Source of the DNA: Lewinellaceae bacterium
Lineage (GTDB): Bacteria > Bacteroidota > Bacteroidia > Chitinophagales > Saprospiraceae
Direction of reading: 5' to 3'
Length of the DNA stretch: 64,000 nt
Assembly: GCA_020636155.1 (NCBI GenBank)
Contig: JACJYM010000001.1
Coordinates: forward strand, 310,001-374,000
The position numbers and the translations under genes are program-made. Below are positions 15,936 through 25,449 of the stretch, in pieces. Below the pieces are notes generated by a model, which saw only the letters and a list, made by a program, of their open reading frames with translations, was not told where the DNA came from and made no database searches. Numbering within the stretch: the stretch's first letter is position 1; each line of letters begins with the position of its first letter.

Positions 15936-16097
15936 TTAAATCCAGTTTTTAGCCTTTACAAATGAGGTTAATAAAAATGGCAAAACCACCCAAAACCACT
16001 CAGGTTTGAACATTAAAAATGCGATTATCGCAACCAAAGAAATTAAGAAATATAATTTGGCTGCACCTGTATTAGAAGTTGTTGTCGTCATTAACAT
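15936..16097 (-). CDS. Small two-segment membrane protein
   Basis: The frame extends to an ATG at 16151, but a good minus-strand -7 element lies at 16111-16118, inside that extension, so the start is most likely ATG 16097 (53 residues) or 16091. The protein has two hydrophobic stretches, KLYFLISLVAIIAFLMF and WFWVVLPFLLTSFV, joined by a short turn. No family is recognised. It is the first gene of a probable unit with mfd. Confidence 0.55.
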   Translation of the reverse strand: MLMTTTTSNTGAAKLYFLISLVAIIAFLMFKPEWFWVVLPFLLTSFVKAKNWI

Positions 16098-16110
16098 TGT
16101 TTCTTTGCTG

Positions 16111-16118
16111 CAAAAGTA
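16111..16118 (-). promoter_or_regulatory. Promoter -7 element for the small membrane protein and mfd
   Basis: On the minus strand this reads TACTTTTG, matching TAnnTTTG, 14 bases before the ATG at 16097. It fixes the start of the small ORF. Confidence 0.6.
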
Positions 16119-16303
16119 ACAATTCCCTCTTACTTTATAAAAGTGATTCATACTTTTTTTTACACATGCTTTTCAATATACTTTATCAGCAATCAATAGA
16201 AAATAAGTTGTGATTTTAAGAGGTGAAATGAAGATTTTTAACGATTACCAAACTTATTCTTGCATATTTTAATCAACTCATCACTCTTACACAATAAAAT
16301 CTT

Positions 16304-16311
16304 TAATTTTG
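16304..16311 (+). promoter_or_regulatory. Promoter -7 element for mscS-mtaB
   Basis: TAATTTTG matches TAnnTTTG, ten bases before the ATG at 16322. Confidence 0.5.
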
Positions 16312-16321
16312 CTCATTCATT

Positions 16322-17665
16322 ATGGTAGAAAATGTACTAAATAAGGAATTATTATCACTTGGCGCTTGGGAGATCACCTTTGGCCAAGCCATTGCAATAT
16401 TGCTCATAATAATTCTTGCCGGGGTCATTTCCATGGTATTTTCCAATAAGTATTCCAACAACTTTTTTGAAAGGAATGGCATTTCCGTAAAATCAAAGCA
16501 AAAACTAAAACGGTATTTGATATACCTATTGGCCTCGATTTTCTTTTATGTTATTATTCAAATATTCGATTTAGAATACGATTTATTCCATACTCGAGGA
16601 ATAGTGTTCAACATGTCGTTGATTGCTAAAGCTCTGATTATTTTGCAGATTGCACGGATTGCCGATTGGATTATCTCTAATCTTTTCATACAGCGATTTT
16701 ATTCGAAAAGGGATAGTGTGCCTGAGTCCCATGCCAGAACTTTTAATACTGAAGATAAGGCTTCAAAAGTGGTTCAGCTCATCGTGTATATCCTAGCCAT
16801 TATGACCATTATCAGTAATTTGAACATTGATTTTTCACTGTTTAAACTCAAATTGGGTGGTGAAGAAACTGTCAATGTACATATTAATAATGTTCTGACT
16901 GCCATTCTAGTCTTATTGATTGCAAGATTGATAGTGTGGTTACTGACCAATGTCGTCATGTATGCACTTTATAAGCAAAACGATGTCGATGAAGGTTCCA
17001 AATATGCCATAAACCAAATCCTAAAGTACGTCATCTATGTCTTTGCGATACTGATTGCCCTTCGCAGTTTAGGTATTGATATGACCATTATTATGGGAGG
17101 TGCGGCGGCCTTGTTAGTGGGTATTGGGCTCGGATTACAACAGACATTTAATGATTTCTTTTCGGGCTTGGTATTATTATTTGAGCGAACGGTCTCAATC
17201 GGAGATATCCTTTATATAGATGGAAAAGCGGCAACCGTAAAAAAGATAGGTCTCAGATCCTCTATCATTGAGCCAGCAGACAGTCAGTCCATCATCGTGC
17301 CGAATAGCAAATTGGTTAATAATTCTGTACAAAACTGGACTCATTTTGACCCAAATGTGAGATTTTCAGTACAAGTTGGGGTTGCCTATGGAAGTGACAC
17401 AGTTTTAGTCAGAGACTTACTTTTAAAAGCAGCACATAATTGCAAAAGAATCAATAGATACCCTAAACCATTCATAAGATTTCAAGAGTTTGGGGACAGC
17501 TCACTTAATTTTGAATTATTTTTTTACTCTAATGAATATCTGGCTAACGAGGATGTGAAAAGTGACTTAAGATTTGAAATAGACCGATTGTTTAGAGAGA
17601 ATAAGATTACTATTCCTTTCCCTCAAAGGGATGTGTGGATTAGAGAACAAAAAAACATGAGTTAA
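16322..17665 (+). CDS. MscS-family mechanosensitive ion channel
   Basis: The 447-residue protein has several membrane segments before the conserved pore helix IIMGGAAALLVGIGLGLQQ (about residues 258-277), followed by the MscS beta domain (FSGLVLLFERTVSIGDILYI ... ADSQSIIVPNSKLVNNSVQN). It would release solutes on osmotic downshock. It is longer than E. coli MscS at the N-terminus, with extra membrane helices. The stop lies one base before mtaB, so the two are probably co-translated. Confidence 0.92.
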   Translation: MVENVLNKELLSLGAWEITFGQAIAILLIIILAGVISMVFSNKYSNNFFERNGISVKSKQKLKRYLIYLLASIFFYVIIQIFDLEYDLFHTRGIVFNMSLIAKALIILQIARIADWIISNLFIQRFYSKRDSVPESHARTFNTEDKASKVVQLIVYILAIMTIISNLNIDFSLFKLKLGGEETVNVHINNVLTAILVLLIARLIVWLLTNVVMYALYKQNDVDEGSKYAINQILKYVIYVFAILIALRSLGIDMTIIMGGAAALLVGIGLGLQQTFNDFFSGLVLLFERTVSIGDILYIDGKAATVKKIGLRSSIIEPADSQSIIVPNSKLVNNSVQNWTHFDPNVRFSVQVGVAYGSDTVLVRDLLLKAAHNCKRINRYPKPFIRFQEFGDSSLNFELFFYSNEYLANEDVKSDLRFEIDRLFRENKITIPFPQRDVWIREQKNMS

Positions 17666-17666
17666 G

Positions 17667-19013
17667 ATGTCAACGCCGAAGACTGTTGCATTTCATACAC
17701 TTGGTTGTAAACTTAATTTTTCTGAGACGTCTTCCATAAAACGTCAATTTGAAAATGCTGGATTTCAAAGCGTTGACTTTGAAAATGGTGCCGATATTTA
17801 CGTCATTAACACCTGTAGTGTCACAGATTTTGCAGATAAAAAATGCCGATATGAGGTTCGTCGTGCACTGCGATACTCACCCTATGCAAAAATTGTGGTA
17901 ATCGGTTGTTATGCTCAGTTAAAACCAAAGGAAATTGCAGAAATCCCCGGAGTAGATTTAGTATTGGGGGCCGCAGAAAAATTTGAAGTCCTGCATTATG
18001 TCGAAGAGCTGGGTCAGGCTCATGGTAAAGGCATAGTCAAAGCAGGGGAGGTCACCCGAGCAAACACATTTCAGGATGCATTTTCATTTGGAGATAGAAC
18101 CCGTACATTCTTAAAAGTTCAGGATGGGTGTAATTATAAGTGCAGTTTTTGTACCATTCCTCAAGCTCGTGGAAAAAGCAGAAGCGATACGATAGATAAT
18201 GTATTACAAAATATAGATAAAATTTCCGCATTAGGAACTAAAGAAATCGTCCTTACAGGTGTCAATTTAGGTGATTTTGGTAATGGAACCGAAGTCATTG
18301 AAGGAATCATTCCAAAAAAAGAAGCACTATTCATAGATCTTATCCAAGCTATCGACCAACATCCTAGCGGCATAGAAAGATTCAGAATTTCATCGATTGA
18401 GCCCAACTTATGCACGGATGAGGTGATTGAATTCGTCGCAAAGTCAGAAAAATTTGTGCCTCATTTTCATATCCCTTTACAATCGGGGTGTAATAACATA
18501 TTGGCTGCGATGAAGCGAAGGTATAAACGAGAATTGTACCTTTCTAGAATTAATAAAATCAAAGAAATCATGCCTCATGCATGTATCGGTGTGGATGTTA
18601 TCGTTGGATTTCCAGGAGAGACACATGAAGATTTTTTGGATAGTTATAACTTCATTAATGAACTGGATGTCAATTACTTACATGTATTTACCTATTCAGA
18701 AAGAGCCAACACACCTGCGGCAGAATTACCCAATCCTGTAGATATGAATACTCGTCGAGAACGAAATGAAAGGTTGAGAATATTGTCAGAAAAAAAACTC
18801 AGACAGTTCTACGAATCCCACTTAAATACCACTCGGACGGTTCTCATAGAAAAAGGTCATGACAACACCTATCTGTCCGGATATACAGACAATTACATCA
18901 AAGTAAAATTTGACTTTGACGAATGTTTAATCAATGCTACCCTACCCATCTATTTAGATGAAATCCAAGACAATGTGGTACTGGGAAAAATCATGACACT
19001 TAGCGAGAGCTAG
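17667..19013 (+). CDS. mtaB: tRNA t6A37 methylthiotransferase MtaB
   Basis: The 448-residue protein has the N-terminal methylthiotransferase domain (FHTLGCKLNFSET; cluster cysteines in GCKLN, NTCSVTD and GCYAQ), a radical-SAM motif DGCNYKCSFC (C155, C159, C162) and a C-terminal TRAM-like domain. GCKLNFSE at the N-terminus marks the MtaB rather than the MiaB or RimO branch. It adds a methylthio group to t6A at position 37 of tRNAs. It directly follows the mscS gene. Confidence 0.95.
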   Translation: MSTPKTVAFHTLGCKLNFSETSSIKRQFENAGFQSVDFENGADIYVINTCSVTDFADKKCRYEVRRALRYSPYAKIVVIGCYAQLKPKEIAEIPGVDLVLGAAEKFEVLHYVEELGQAHGKGIVKAGEVTRANTFQDAFSFGDRTRTFLKVQDGCNYKCSFCTIPQARGKSRSDTIDNVLQNIDKISALGTKEIVLTGVNLGDFGNGTEVIEGIIPKKEALFIDLIQAIDQHPSGIERFRISSIEPNLCTDEVIEFVAKSEKFVPHFHIPLQSGCNNILAAMKRRYKRELYLSRINKIKEIMPHACIGVDVIVGFPGETHEDFLDSYNFINELDVNYLHVFTYSERANTPAAELPNPVDMNTRRERNERLRILSEKKLRQFYESHLNTTRTVLIEKGHDNTYLSGYTDNYIKVKFDFDECLINATLPIYLDEIQDNVVLGKIMTLSES

Positions 19014-19157
19014 AAACTGAGCTAATCATCGCACCAGGCAACACAAGTCACTAAATCCACGTTTTACATACAGTTTAAAAACTCTATGAACCATAATCAT
19101 AGAGACCAAATATATTTTTAAACAATAAATGCTAACTATTGCCATTAATATGTATTC

Positions 19158-19739
19158 ATGAAAAAACTAAAAATACATCAGCCACCTATTGATCGTACCA
19201 AACGATTCAATATTTTTCGAATCACCATTTTATTTTTTCTTCCTTTTAATTTATTGACTATCACCTCGTGTTGCGACCTTGAAAATCCCGGAAGCGACAA
19301 AACGGTCATGGCATTGAGACCCATCTATGACACACATTCTTTTCCCGTGCAACTTGATACCGAAGAAGACTTAAAATTTCAGAAAATTAATGCTTCAGAA
19401 AACTATCTTACCATCCTAGAATATGCAAAAGGCCTCAAAGTGTATAAAAAAAACACCAATGGGGGTTACTCCTTTTATAGCCAATACGAAGTACCTGCCG
19501 TGAGCTTTACTTACATTAAAGATGATATATTGTACTGTGACAACGGCGCCAATTTGATACGAATAGACTTAAAAAGTCAAGAAATTACAAAACTGGAAGA
19601 CCAGTATGAAATAGACGATAAAGACAGCTATCCCAATAATTACTACGGTTCTTTTGAGTGCTATGATGCCTCAAAAGGCACTTTGCTGGATTGGGAATAC
19701 ACTGAAATTTTTTACCCTAAATGCTGGAGACACAGATAA
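19158..19739 (+). CDS. Hypothetical lipoprotein, propeller-like repeats
   Basis: The 193-residue protein has a long basic n-region, a hydrophobic core and a possible lipobox (LLTITSCCD). After it come short strand repeats of the kind ASENYLTILEYAKGLKVYKK and KDDILYCDNGANLIRIDL, similar to LVIVD-type beta-propeller blades. It is followed three bases later by a second protein of the same flavour. Function is unknown. Confidence 0.6.
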   Translation: MKKLKIHQPPIDRTKRFNIFRITILFFLPFNLLTITSCCDLENPGSDKTVMALRPIYDTHSFPVQLDTEEDLKFQKINASENYLTILEYAKGLKVYKKNTNGGYSFYSQYEVPAVSFTYIKDDILYCDNGANLIRIDLKSQEITKLEDQYEIDDKDSYPNNYYGSFECYDASKGTLLDWEYTEIFYPKCWRHR

Positions 19740-19742
19740 GAT

Positions 19743-20486
19743 ATGAAGCAATTACTGCTATTCTACCTAATTATACTTTTAAGCTACGGTTGCTTTGGTT
19801 TTGATTGTCCATATGATGATTACAGGAATGACCGCCTCGATATTTTTTTAAATACACGATATAGCCAAGCCTTTGTCAAATATGACAAAATGTATGTAAC
19901 GAAAGGGAATTCCTTTGTGACATACGGGACTTCCGGAAATTCGGTCACCAATCAGGAATCTGCTCAATTAAGTCATCCAATACTAAGTGCCTGCTTAGAC
20001 ACTACCAATTTAGTATTTTATCTTTATTCTGACAGACTCAAATCTTATACCGTCAATACCGATGGATCAGTATCTAATAATAGTAGTTTTATAAATACCA
20101 ATAATTCAGAAATCTTAAAATTCTTCGTAAAGGATAGCATTTTCTTCACTTTTCAACATACGCAATATTCTGAAGACAAAGAAGTACAAATATTAGAAAT
20201 TGACCAAAGTGACAATCTAAACACAACCGCTACATTTGACCTTTTGGCACCAAAAGACATAGCCTTACAAAATCAATATTTTTTTATTGCGGATTATACG
20301 AATGGCATTTATGTCTATGATGTCAGCAACCCGTATAATCCGATTAAGATAAAACACATTCTGGAGGTCACATCCAATCAAATCGAACTATCAGGTAATC
20401 ACTTAATCTCCTTGGGAGAAAACATGGTTACTGTATTCGATATTTCTGACATCAATAATATCAAGAAAATTGAAGACATTTTATAG
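19743..20486 (+). CDS. LVIVD-repeat lipoprotein
   Basis: The 247-residue protein begins MKQLLLFYLIILLSYGCFGF with a lipobox LSYGC. Blades such as LQNQYFFIADYTNGIYVYDV and SGNHLISLGENMVTVFDIS follow the LVIVD pattern of surface beta-propellers. It lies between a smaller related lipoprotein and a beta-barrel-like protein and overlaps the latter by 17 bases. These three probably form one envelope operon. Confidence 0.68.
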   Translation: MKQLLLFYLIILLSYGCFGFDCPYDDYRNDRLDIFLNTRYSQAFVKYDKMYVTKGNSFVTYGTSGNSVTNQESAQLSHPILSACLDTTNLVFYLYSDRLKSYTVNTDGSVSNNSSFINTNNSEILKFFVKDSIFFTFQHTQYSEDKEVQILEIDQSDNLNTTATFDLLAPKDIALQNQYFFIADYTNGIYVYDVSNPYNPIKIKHILEVTSNQIELSGNHLISLGENMVTVFDISDINNIKKIEDIL

Positions 20487-21099
20487 AAAATTCCTCTTAG
20501 TCGCAATCATGTATATGCTATTTCACAAAGCGGTATATACACAGAGCCTCGACACCTTACCTCGCCAATTCAATCATAGTATAGGTCTATCGTTTACGGG
20601 ATATTTATATGCTGACAAGGGCATTGATGCATATTATGAATATACATTTCCAAACAAAATTGAATTCATTGCATCCGCGGGTTTTCTTTTTGAAAATTAT
20701 AACAGCAATAAAACTAGAGGTCTCAGGACTAGATTAGGAATGCGTTATTTAGTCCGAAATAAGAAAAATTATAGCGGATTCATAGGATTAATGACTCAGT
20801 ATAACATTCTTCGTGATAAATATTGGGCTTATCTTTATCATAACCAAGGCAATTACTATGAAGAGAAATTAATATCCCAAACAAGAAACAAGTTGGGCTT
20901 GCTATTCATTACAGGCGCAAAATTTTATTTAAGCCAACGTTACACCTTGGAGTATTTTTTTGGAATAGGTAGTGGTAGCACAAAAATTACATCAGACTTA
21001 AAGAGTGAGGTTTCACAACATGATCCTGATCGCAGCAGGCTCGGTGAACCACTCAATTTTATGTATTCTCTAGAAATCATAGCCTGCTATCGATTATAA
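20470..21099 (+). CDS. Predicted outer-membrane beta-barrel protein
   Basis: The chosen start is TTG 20470, overlapping the previous gene by 17 bases, because it yields a proper signal peptide (MKTFYRKFLLVAIMYMLFHK ... YTQ); ATG 20509 would cut into it. The mature part alternates polar and aromatic residues (IGLSFTGYLYADKGIDAYYE, YTLEYFFGIGSGSTKI), typical of a small barrel of about 180 residues. No specific family was recognised. Confidence 0.6.
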   Translation: MKTFYRKFLLVAIMYMLFHKAVYTQSLDTLPRQFNHSIGLSFTGYLYADKGIDAYYEYTFPNKIEFIASAGFLFENYNSNKTRGLRTRLGMRYLVRNKKNYSGFIGLMTQYNILRDKYWAYLYHNQGNYYEEKLISQTRNKLGLLFITGAKFYLSQRYTLEYFFGIGSGSTKITSDLKSEVSQHDPDRSRLGEPLNFMYSLEIIACYRL

Positions 21100-21134
21100 C
21101 AAAACACATCTGAAGAATTGGTGTTTTATCATAG

Positions 21135-21506
21135 ATGGATACATTTCAAGAAACACTTTTTTATGATAGCGAATGCCTGATGTGTAGTCGGTTTTTAAGG
21201 CTTCTTAACAAAAATTCCACTATCCCTCAACTCAAGATACTCAGTACTCATGGTGATGAATATAAGGAGTATTGTCGCCAACATCATATCCTAGAAGATA
21301 CCGTGGTCTATGTCGTCAGCGACCAATACTTCATCAAGTCAAAAGCGATATTCAATCTTCTCAATAAGTATAGTACCCTTGCGCCTATCAGCCGCATAAT
21401 TGAATTCTTATTTCCGACGAAGATGGCCGATTCCATGTATGATGTCATCGCTCGCCTTCGCAAAAAGTACTTTATGAAGAGGAAGTGTGAGACGGGTAGT
21501 AATTAA
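21135..21506 (+). CDS. DCC family thiol-disulfide oxidoreductase (DUF393)
   Basis: The 123-residue protein starts ETLFYDSECLMCSRF with the DxxCxxC signature (C14 and C17) and continues with VVYVVSDQYFIKSKAIFNLL, as in DUF393 proteins. These are thioredoxin-like and predicted to act in disulfide exchange. The stop is 16 bases from the convergent mqo gene. Confidence 0.87.
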   Translation: MDTFQETLFYDSECLMCSRFLRLLNKNSTIPQLKILSTHGDEYKEYCRQHHILEDTVVYVVSDQYFIKSKAIFNLLNKYSTLAPISRIIEFLFPTKMADSMYDVIARLRKKYFMKRKCETGSN

Positions 21507-21522
21507 GGGAAAAAATTCAGTA

Positions 21523-22911
21523 TTATTCAAAAATCGAATCCAGTGTACTTTTCCAATTGCCAGAGCAATGGTCAGGAAAACAGCGATGTAACACCTCCAA
21601 CATGGCAGAAACACTCGTGCTTGCTCCAGGGCTAGCACCGAGAAGTCCTGCAATCGTTCCAGAGTGGTTATGGACTATTTCTGTGCCGAATTGTATGAAG
21701 CCATTGCCTTCCTCATCTTTTTTGATGATTTGGACTCTTTGCCCAGCTTCTACGACTTTCCAGTCCTCTTTCTTCGCTGAGGGATAATACTTTTTCAACT
21801 GAGCAAATTTCTCATCAAAACTCATCAAAACTTGATCTATCAAATATCGTGTCAATGGAATATTGTCTATACCAGCTTCCACCATTGGTATAATGTTATC
21901 AAAATCTAAACTACCAAAAAAATCAAAATAGGAGCCATGCTTTAAAAATTTTGTGCTAAACCCCGCAAAAGGTCCAAATAACAATTCCTTTTTACCATCA
22001 ATATATCGTGTATCTAAATGTGGAACACTCATAGGAGGAGCACCCAACTCTGCCATTCCATAGACTTTGGCATGATGCTGATCAATGACTTCATCATTCA
22101 TACATCGCAACCACTTGCCACCAACTGGAAATCCTGCATATCCGTCGATTTCATCAATATCCGCCTTATTGAGCAACTTTAATGCACCTCCTCCAGCGCC
22201 TACAAAAACAAAAGGTGCTTGATATTCCAATTTTTCATCCGTGGTTAAATTTTTACAAAATACCACCCACTCGCCGTTATCCACAGGATCAATATCATCT
22301 ACCAAATGAGCTACATTTATTTCTGTACCAAGGCTTTCAGATATTCGAATCAACTCATCCGTTAAGAGTTCGAAATTGACATCATGGCCATTCTCGACCC
22401 GAGTCGCTGCCAGTAATTGATCTGGATTCCGATGATTCATAATTAATGGAAACCATTCCTGAAGCACTTTCGTATCAGTCGTAAATTGCATGGTATCAAA
22501 ACCAGGCAAGTCTTTCATGGCATCGAATCGTTTCTGTAAAAAATCCTTATTTTCCTCTCCAAAAACCAAACTACAATGGGCTACATGGTGCTTAAAAGTA
22601 GGGTCAAGGTGATAACGGTCAATCAAATATTGCCAAAATTTAAGGCTTTGCGAAAATTGTGAATGTACTTTTTCTGCTTTATGTGTATCTATGATACCAT
22701 CAATCTCGGGAGTGTAATTAAGTTCACAATTACCTTGATGCCCTGTCCCGGCATTATTCCATGCTGCACTGCTTTCCTTGGCCACTTTATCGAACCGCTC
22801 AAGTAGGATGATGTTCCAATCTGGCTGTAAAATCTTTAAGAGTACGGACATCGTTGCCCCCATGATACCACCACCTATGATGATTACGTCGGATTTCAAT
22901 TTATCTGCCAT
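21523..22911 (-). CDS. mqo: Malate:quinone oxidoreductase
   Basis: The 462-residue protein opens with the FAD-binding motif DVIIIGGGIMGATMS (glycines 13-15 and 18) and the Mqo-specific SSAAWNNAGTGHQGNCELNY. It ends with GTIAGLLGASPGASTSVSAM, also typical of the family. It oxidises malate to oxaloacetate, passing electrons to quinone at the inner face of the membrane. It is third in a glyS-xth-mqo run on the minus strand. It is slightly shorter than many family members, but nothing appears missing. Confidence 0.95.
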   Translation of the reverse strand: MADKLKSDVIIIGGGIMGATMSVLLKILQPDWNIILLERFDKVAKESSAAWNNAGTGHQGNCELNYTPEIDGIIDTHKAEKVHSQFSQSLKFWQYLIDRYHLDPTFKHHVAHCSLVFGEENKDFLQKRFDAMKDLPGFDTMQFTTDTKVLQEWFPLIMNHRNPDQLLAATRVENGHDVNFELLTDELIRISESLGTEINVAHLVDDIDPVDNGEWVVFCKNLTTDEKLEYQAPFVFVGAGGGALKLLNKADIDEIDGYAGFPVGGKWLRCMNDEVIDQHHAKVYGMAELGAPPMSVPHLDTRYIDGKKELLFGPFAGFSTKFLKHGSYFDFFGSLDFDNIIPMVEAGIDNIPLTRYLIDQVLMSFDEKFAQLKKYYPSAKKEDWKVVEAGQRVQIIKKDEEGNGFIQFGTEIVHNHSGTIAGLLGASPGASTSVSAMLEVLHRCFPDHCSGNWKSTLDSIFE

Positions 22912-22962
22912 AAAGTCTATTGAAAATTAATTATTGATGCTTACAATTGGCAATTTAAACCC

Positions 22963-23733
22963 CTACTCCGCCATTTCCATCTCTATGCAGCAATGATCAG
23001 AGTGCAACACATGAGGGTAATGGACGACTGATTGTACCCGATCCTTTAATGTATCAGAGACCGAGATGTAATCAATCCGCCAGCCTTTGTTTTTCTGCCT
23101 CGAACCAGCTCTATAACTCCACCACGAATACACATCCTGTTGCTCTGAGTGCAACCACCGAAAGGCATCTGTAAATCCCATCTTGCCGAACCAATCGTCC
23201 ATCCATGCTCTCTCCTCAGGTCGATAACCCGATGGATTGTCCTTGCGTTCAGGATTGTGAATGTCAATTTCTTTATGTACAATGTTGTAATCACCTACGA
23301 TGATAAGATTGGGTCTTTCCTTCTTAAGTGTCTCTATCCAAGGTGCAAAATCTGCTAAAAATTGCATTTTGAATTCATGTCGGTCTTCTCCGCTACTTCC
23401 TGATGGAAAATAACAATTGAGCAATGTGATATCCCCAAAGTCCGTTCTCAAAATTCTGCCCTCGCTGTCATATTTTTGATTATTCATACCGGCAATCACC
23501 TGTGTGGCCGGAGTTTTTGTAAATGTTGCCACTCCACTGTAACCCTTTTTTTCGGCACTGTGCCAGTAGTGATGATACCCCGCATTATCTAGGACAGACT
23601 CGTCGATTTGGCTTTCTTCTGCTTTGGTTTCTTGAAGGCATAACACGTCAAAATCTTGCTCATCTACCCATTCAAAAAGTCCTTTGGTAATAGCGGCTCT
23701 TATGCCGTTCACGTTGTAGGTTGCGATTTTCAT
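22963..23733 (-). CDS. xth: Exodeoxyribonuclease III
   Basis: The 256-residue protein has the full EEP nuclease set: ATYNVNGIRAAI, LCLQETKAEESQID, the GDYNIVHKEIDI metal site, and LHSDHCCIEM at the end. It cleaves DNA at abasic sites and acts as a 3'-5' exonuclease. It lies 15 bases from the end of glyS and 51 bases before mqo on the same strand. Confidence 0.94.
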   Translation of the reverse strand: MKIATYNVNGIRAAITKGLFEWVDEQDFDVLCLQETKAEESQIDESVLDNAGYHHYWHSAEKKGYSGVATFTKTPATQVIAGMNNQKYDSEGRILRTDFGDITLLNCYFPSGSSGEDRHEFKMQFLADFAPWIETLKKERPNLIIVGDYNIVHKEIDIHNPERKDNPSGYRPEERAWMDDWFGKMGFTDAFRWLHSEQQDVYSWWSYRAGSRQKNKGWRIDYISVSDTLKDRVQSVVHYPHVLHSDHCCIEMEMAE

Positions 23734-23748
23734 TCTAAAATTATTACA

Positions 23749-25281
23749 TTAAAGCAATTCGTTGATGTCTGTTTTTACTCTCACGTGGTCTGCGATGCGA
23801 TCTATCGGAATTCTTACTTGCTCCAGGGTATCTCGATCTCTTATCGTCACGGAATTATCTTCTAAAGTATCAAAATCAATGGTCACACAGTACGGTGTAC
23901 CAATGGCATCTTGTCGGCGATAGCGACGTCCGATGGCATCTTTTTCATCGTATTGAACATTGAAGTGTTTTTTCAATGAATTGAATACATCCGTGGCAGC
24001 ATTGGTGAGTTCTTCTTTATTTTTCAAGAGAGGTAGCACCGCAATTTTTACAGGAGCCAATGCAGGATGCAGCTTAAGCACTGTACGAGTACTTTCATTG
24101 CCCTCCGCATCAGGGACGGCTTCCTCTTGCAAGGCATTGCTCAGTTGTGCCAAAAACATTCGGTCACAACCGATGGAAGTTTCGACGACATAAGGCACAT
24201 AATTTTCGTTCAGTTCTGGGTCAAAAAACTGCAATTTCTTACCTGATAATTCTTGGTGTTGACTCAAGTCAAAATCAGTACGGGAGTGTATGCCCTCTAA
24301 TTCCCGGAATCCAAATGGAAATTCGAACTCAATATCGACGGCGGCATTGGCATAGTGAGCCAAATTGTCATGATCATGAAACCTAAGTTTTGACGCATCA
24401 GTTCCGAGTGCTTTGTGCCACTTGAGCCTCGCTTCTTTCCAATATTCATACCATTGCATTTCTTCTCCAGGTCTTACAAAAAACTGCATTTCCATCTGCT
24501 CAAATTCCCTCATTCTGAAGATGAACTGTCGAGCGACAATCTCATTTCTGAATGCTTTCCCTATTTGTGCTATCCCAAAAGGAATTTTCTGTCTCGTAGA
24601 TTTCTGCACATTGAGGAAATTGACGAAGATACCTTGTGCCGTCTCGGGTCTTAGGTATAATTTTCCTTCCTCGCCAGCAATATTTCCCAGTTGCGTAGAA
24701 AACATCAGATTGAACTGGCGTACCTCAGTCCAGTTTCGACTGCCACTCTCAGGACATACGATTCCGTATTCGTCAATCATGGTTTTAAGTTCGTCCATAT
24801 TGCCTTCTCGCATCGCATTGCCCAATCGCTTCATTACTGCATCTATCTCATTTTGTCGTGCTATGATTCTATCATTCGTCGTACGGAATTGCTGCTCGTC
24901 AAACGCATCACCAAAACGGCTTTTCGCCTTATCAACATCCTTCTGTATTTTGGCTTCAATTTTTTCAGCATAGCCTTCTATTAATTGATCGGCACGATAT
25001 CTCTTTTTAGAATCTTTATTGTCAATCAAAGGGTCATTAAAAGCATCAACATGTCCTGATGCTTTCCACGTTTTAGGATGCATAAAAATGGCGGCATCGA
25101 TACCTACAATATTCTCATGCATTTGCACCATGGATTTCCACCAATATTGCTTGATGTTATTCTTTAATTCTACCCCATAAGGGCCATAATCATAAGCGGC
25201 ACTTAGACCATCATAGATTTCGCTTGATTGAAAAATAAATCCGTATTCTTTGCTATGACTGATTATATCTTTAATATCCAT
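23749..25281 (-). CDS. glyS: Glycine--tRNA ligase (dimeric type)
   Basis: The 510-residue protein is a class II synthetase: motif 2 FRNEIVARQFIFRMREFEQM, motif 3 near TSIGCDRMFLAQL, and an anticodon-binding domain at the C-terminus. It is the single-chain alpha-2 type used in many Bacteroidota, not the alpha-beta type. A minus-strand promoter lies at 25311-25318. It leads the glyS-xth-mqo group. Confidence 0.95.
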   Translation of the reverse strand: MDIKDIISHSKEYGFIFQSSEIYDGLSAAYDYGPYGVELKNNIKQYWWKSMVQMHENIVGIDAAIFMHPKTWKASGHVDAFNDPLIDNKDSKKRYRADQLIEGYAEKIEAKIQKDVDKAKSRFGDAFDEQQFRTTNDRIIARQNEIDAVMKRLGNAMREGNMDELKTMIDEYGIVCPESGSRNWTEVRQFNLMFSTQLGNIAGEEGKLYLRPETAQGIFVNFLNVQKSTRQKIPFGIAQIGKAFRNEIVARQFIFRMREFEQMEMQFFVRPGEEMQWYEYWKEARLKWHKALGTDASKLRFHDHDNLAHYANAAVDIEFEFPFGFRELEGIHSRTDFDLSQHQELSGKKLQFFDPELNENYVPYVVETSIGCDRMFLAQLSNALQEEAVPDAEGNESTRTVLKLHPALAPVKIAVLPLLKNKEELTNAATDVFNSLKKHFNVQYDEKDAIGRRYRRQDAIGTPYCVTIDFDTLEDNSVTIRDRDTLEQVRIPIDRIADHVRVKTDINELL

Positions 25282-25310
25282 TACTAAATTCGTATTTTAA
25301 AATAGAATTG

Positions 25311-25318
25311 CAAAAGTA
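25311..25318 (-). promoter_or_regulatory. Promoter -7 element for glyS-xth-mqo
   Basis: On the minus strand it reads TACTTTTG followed by CAA, about 30 bases before the glyS ATG. Confidence 0.6.
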
Positions 25319-25414
25319 CATTTTCGTAGAAAAGAATTTCAATTAATACCACCTTAAATCATTTGATACCAAATTATAATTGGAGCAGTCAATTTAGATT
25401 TTGTGTGATTGTTT

Positions 25415-25422
25415 TACTTTTG
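25415..25422 (+). promoter_or_regulatory. Promoter -7 element for the DUF5686 gene
   Basis: TACTTTTG matches TAnnTTTG, about 28 bases before the GTG start at 25450, and diverges from the glyS promoter. Confidence 0.5.
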
Positions 25423-25449
25423 TCCTAACTTTGAATCAATGCAGAAACG

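Noticed and set aside
24413..24973. 186-residue ORF antisense to glyS
   Set aside because: It is Ser/Cys-rich without any domain and fully inside glyS.
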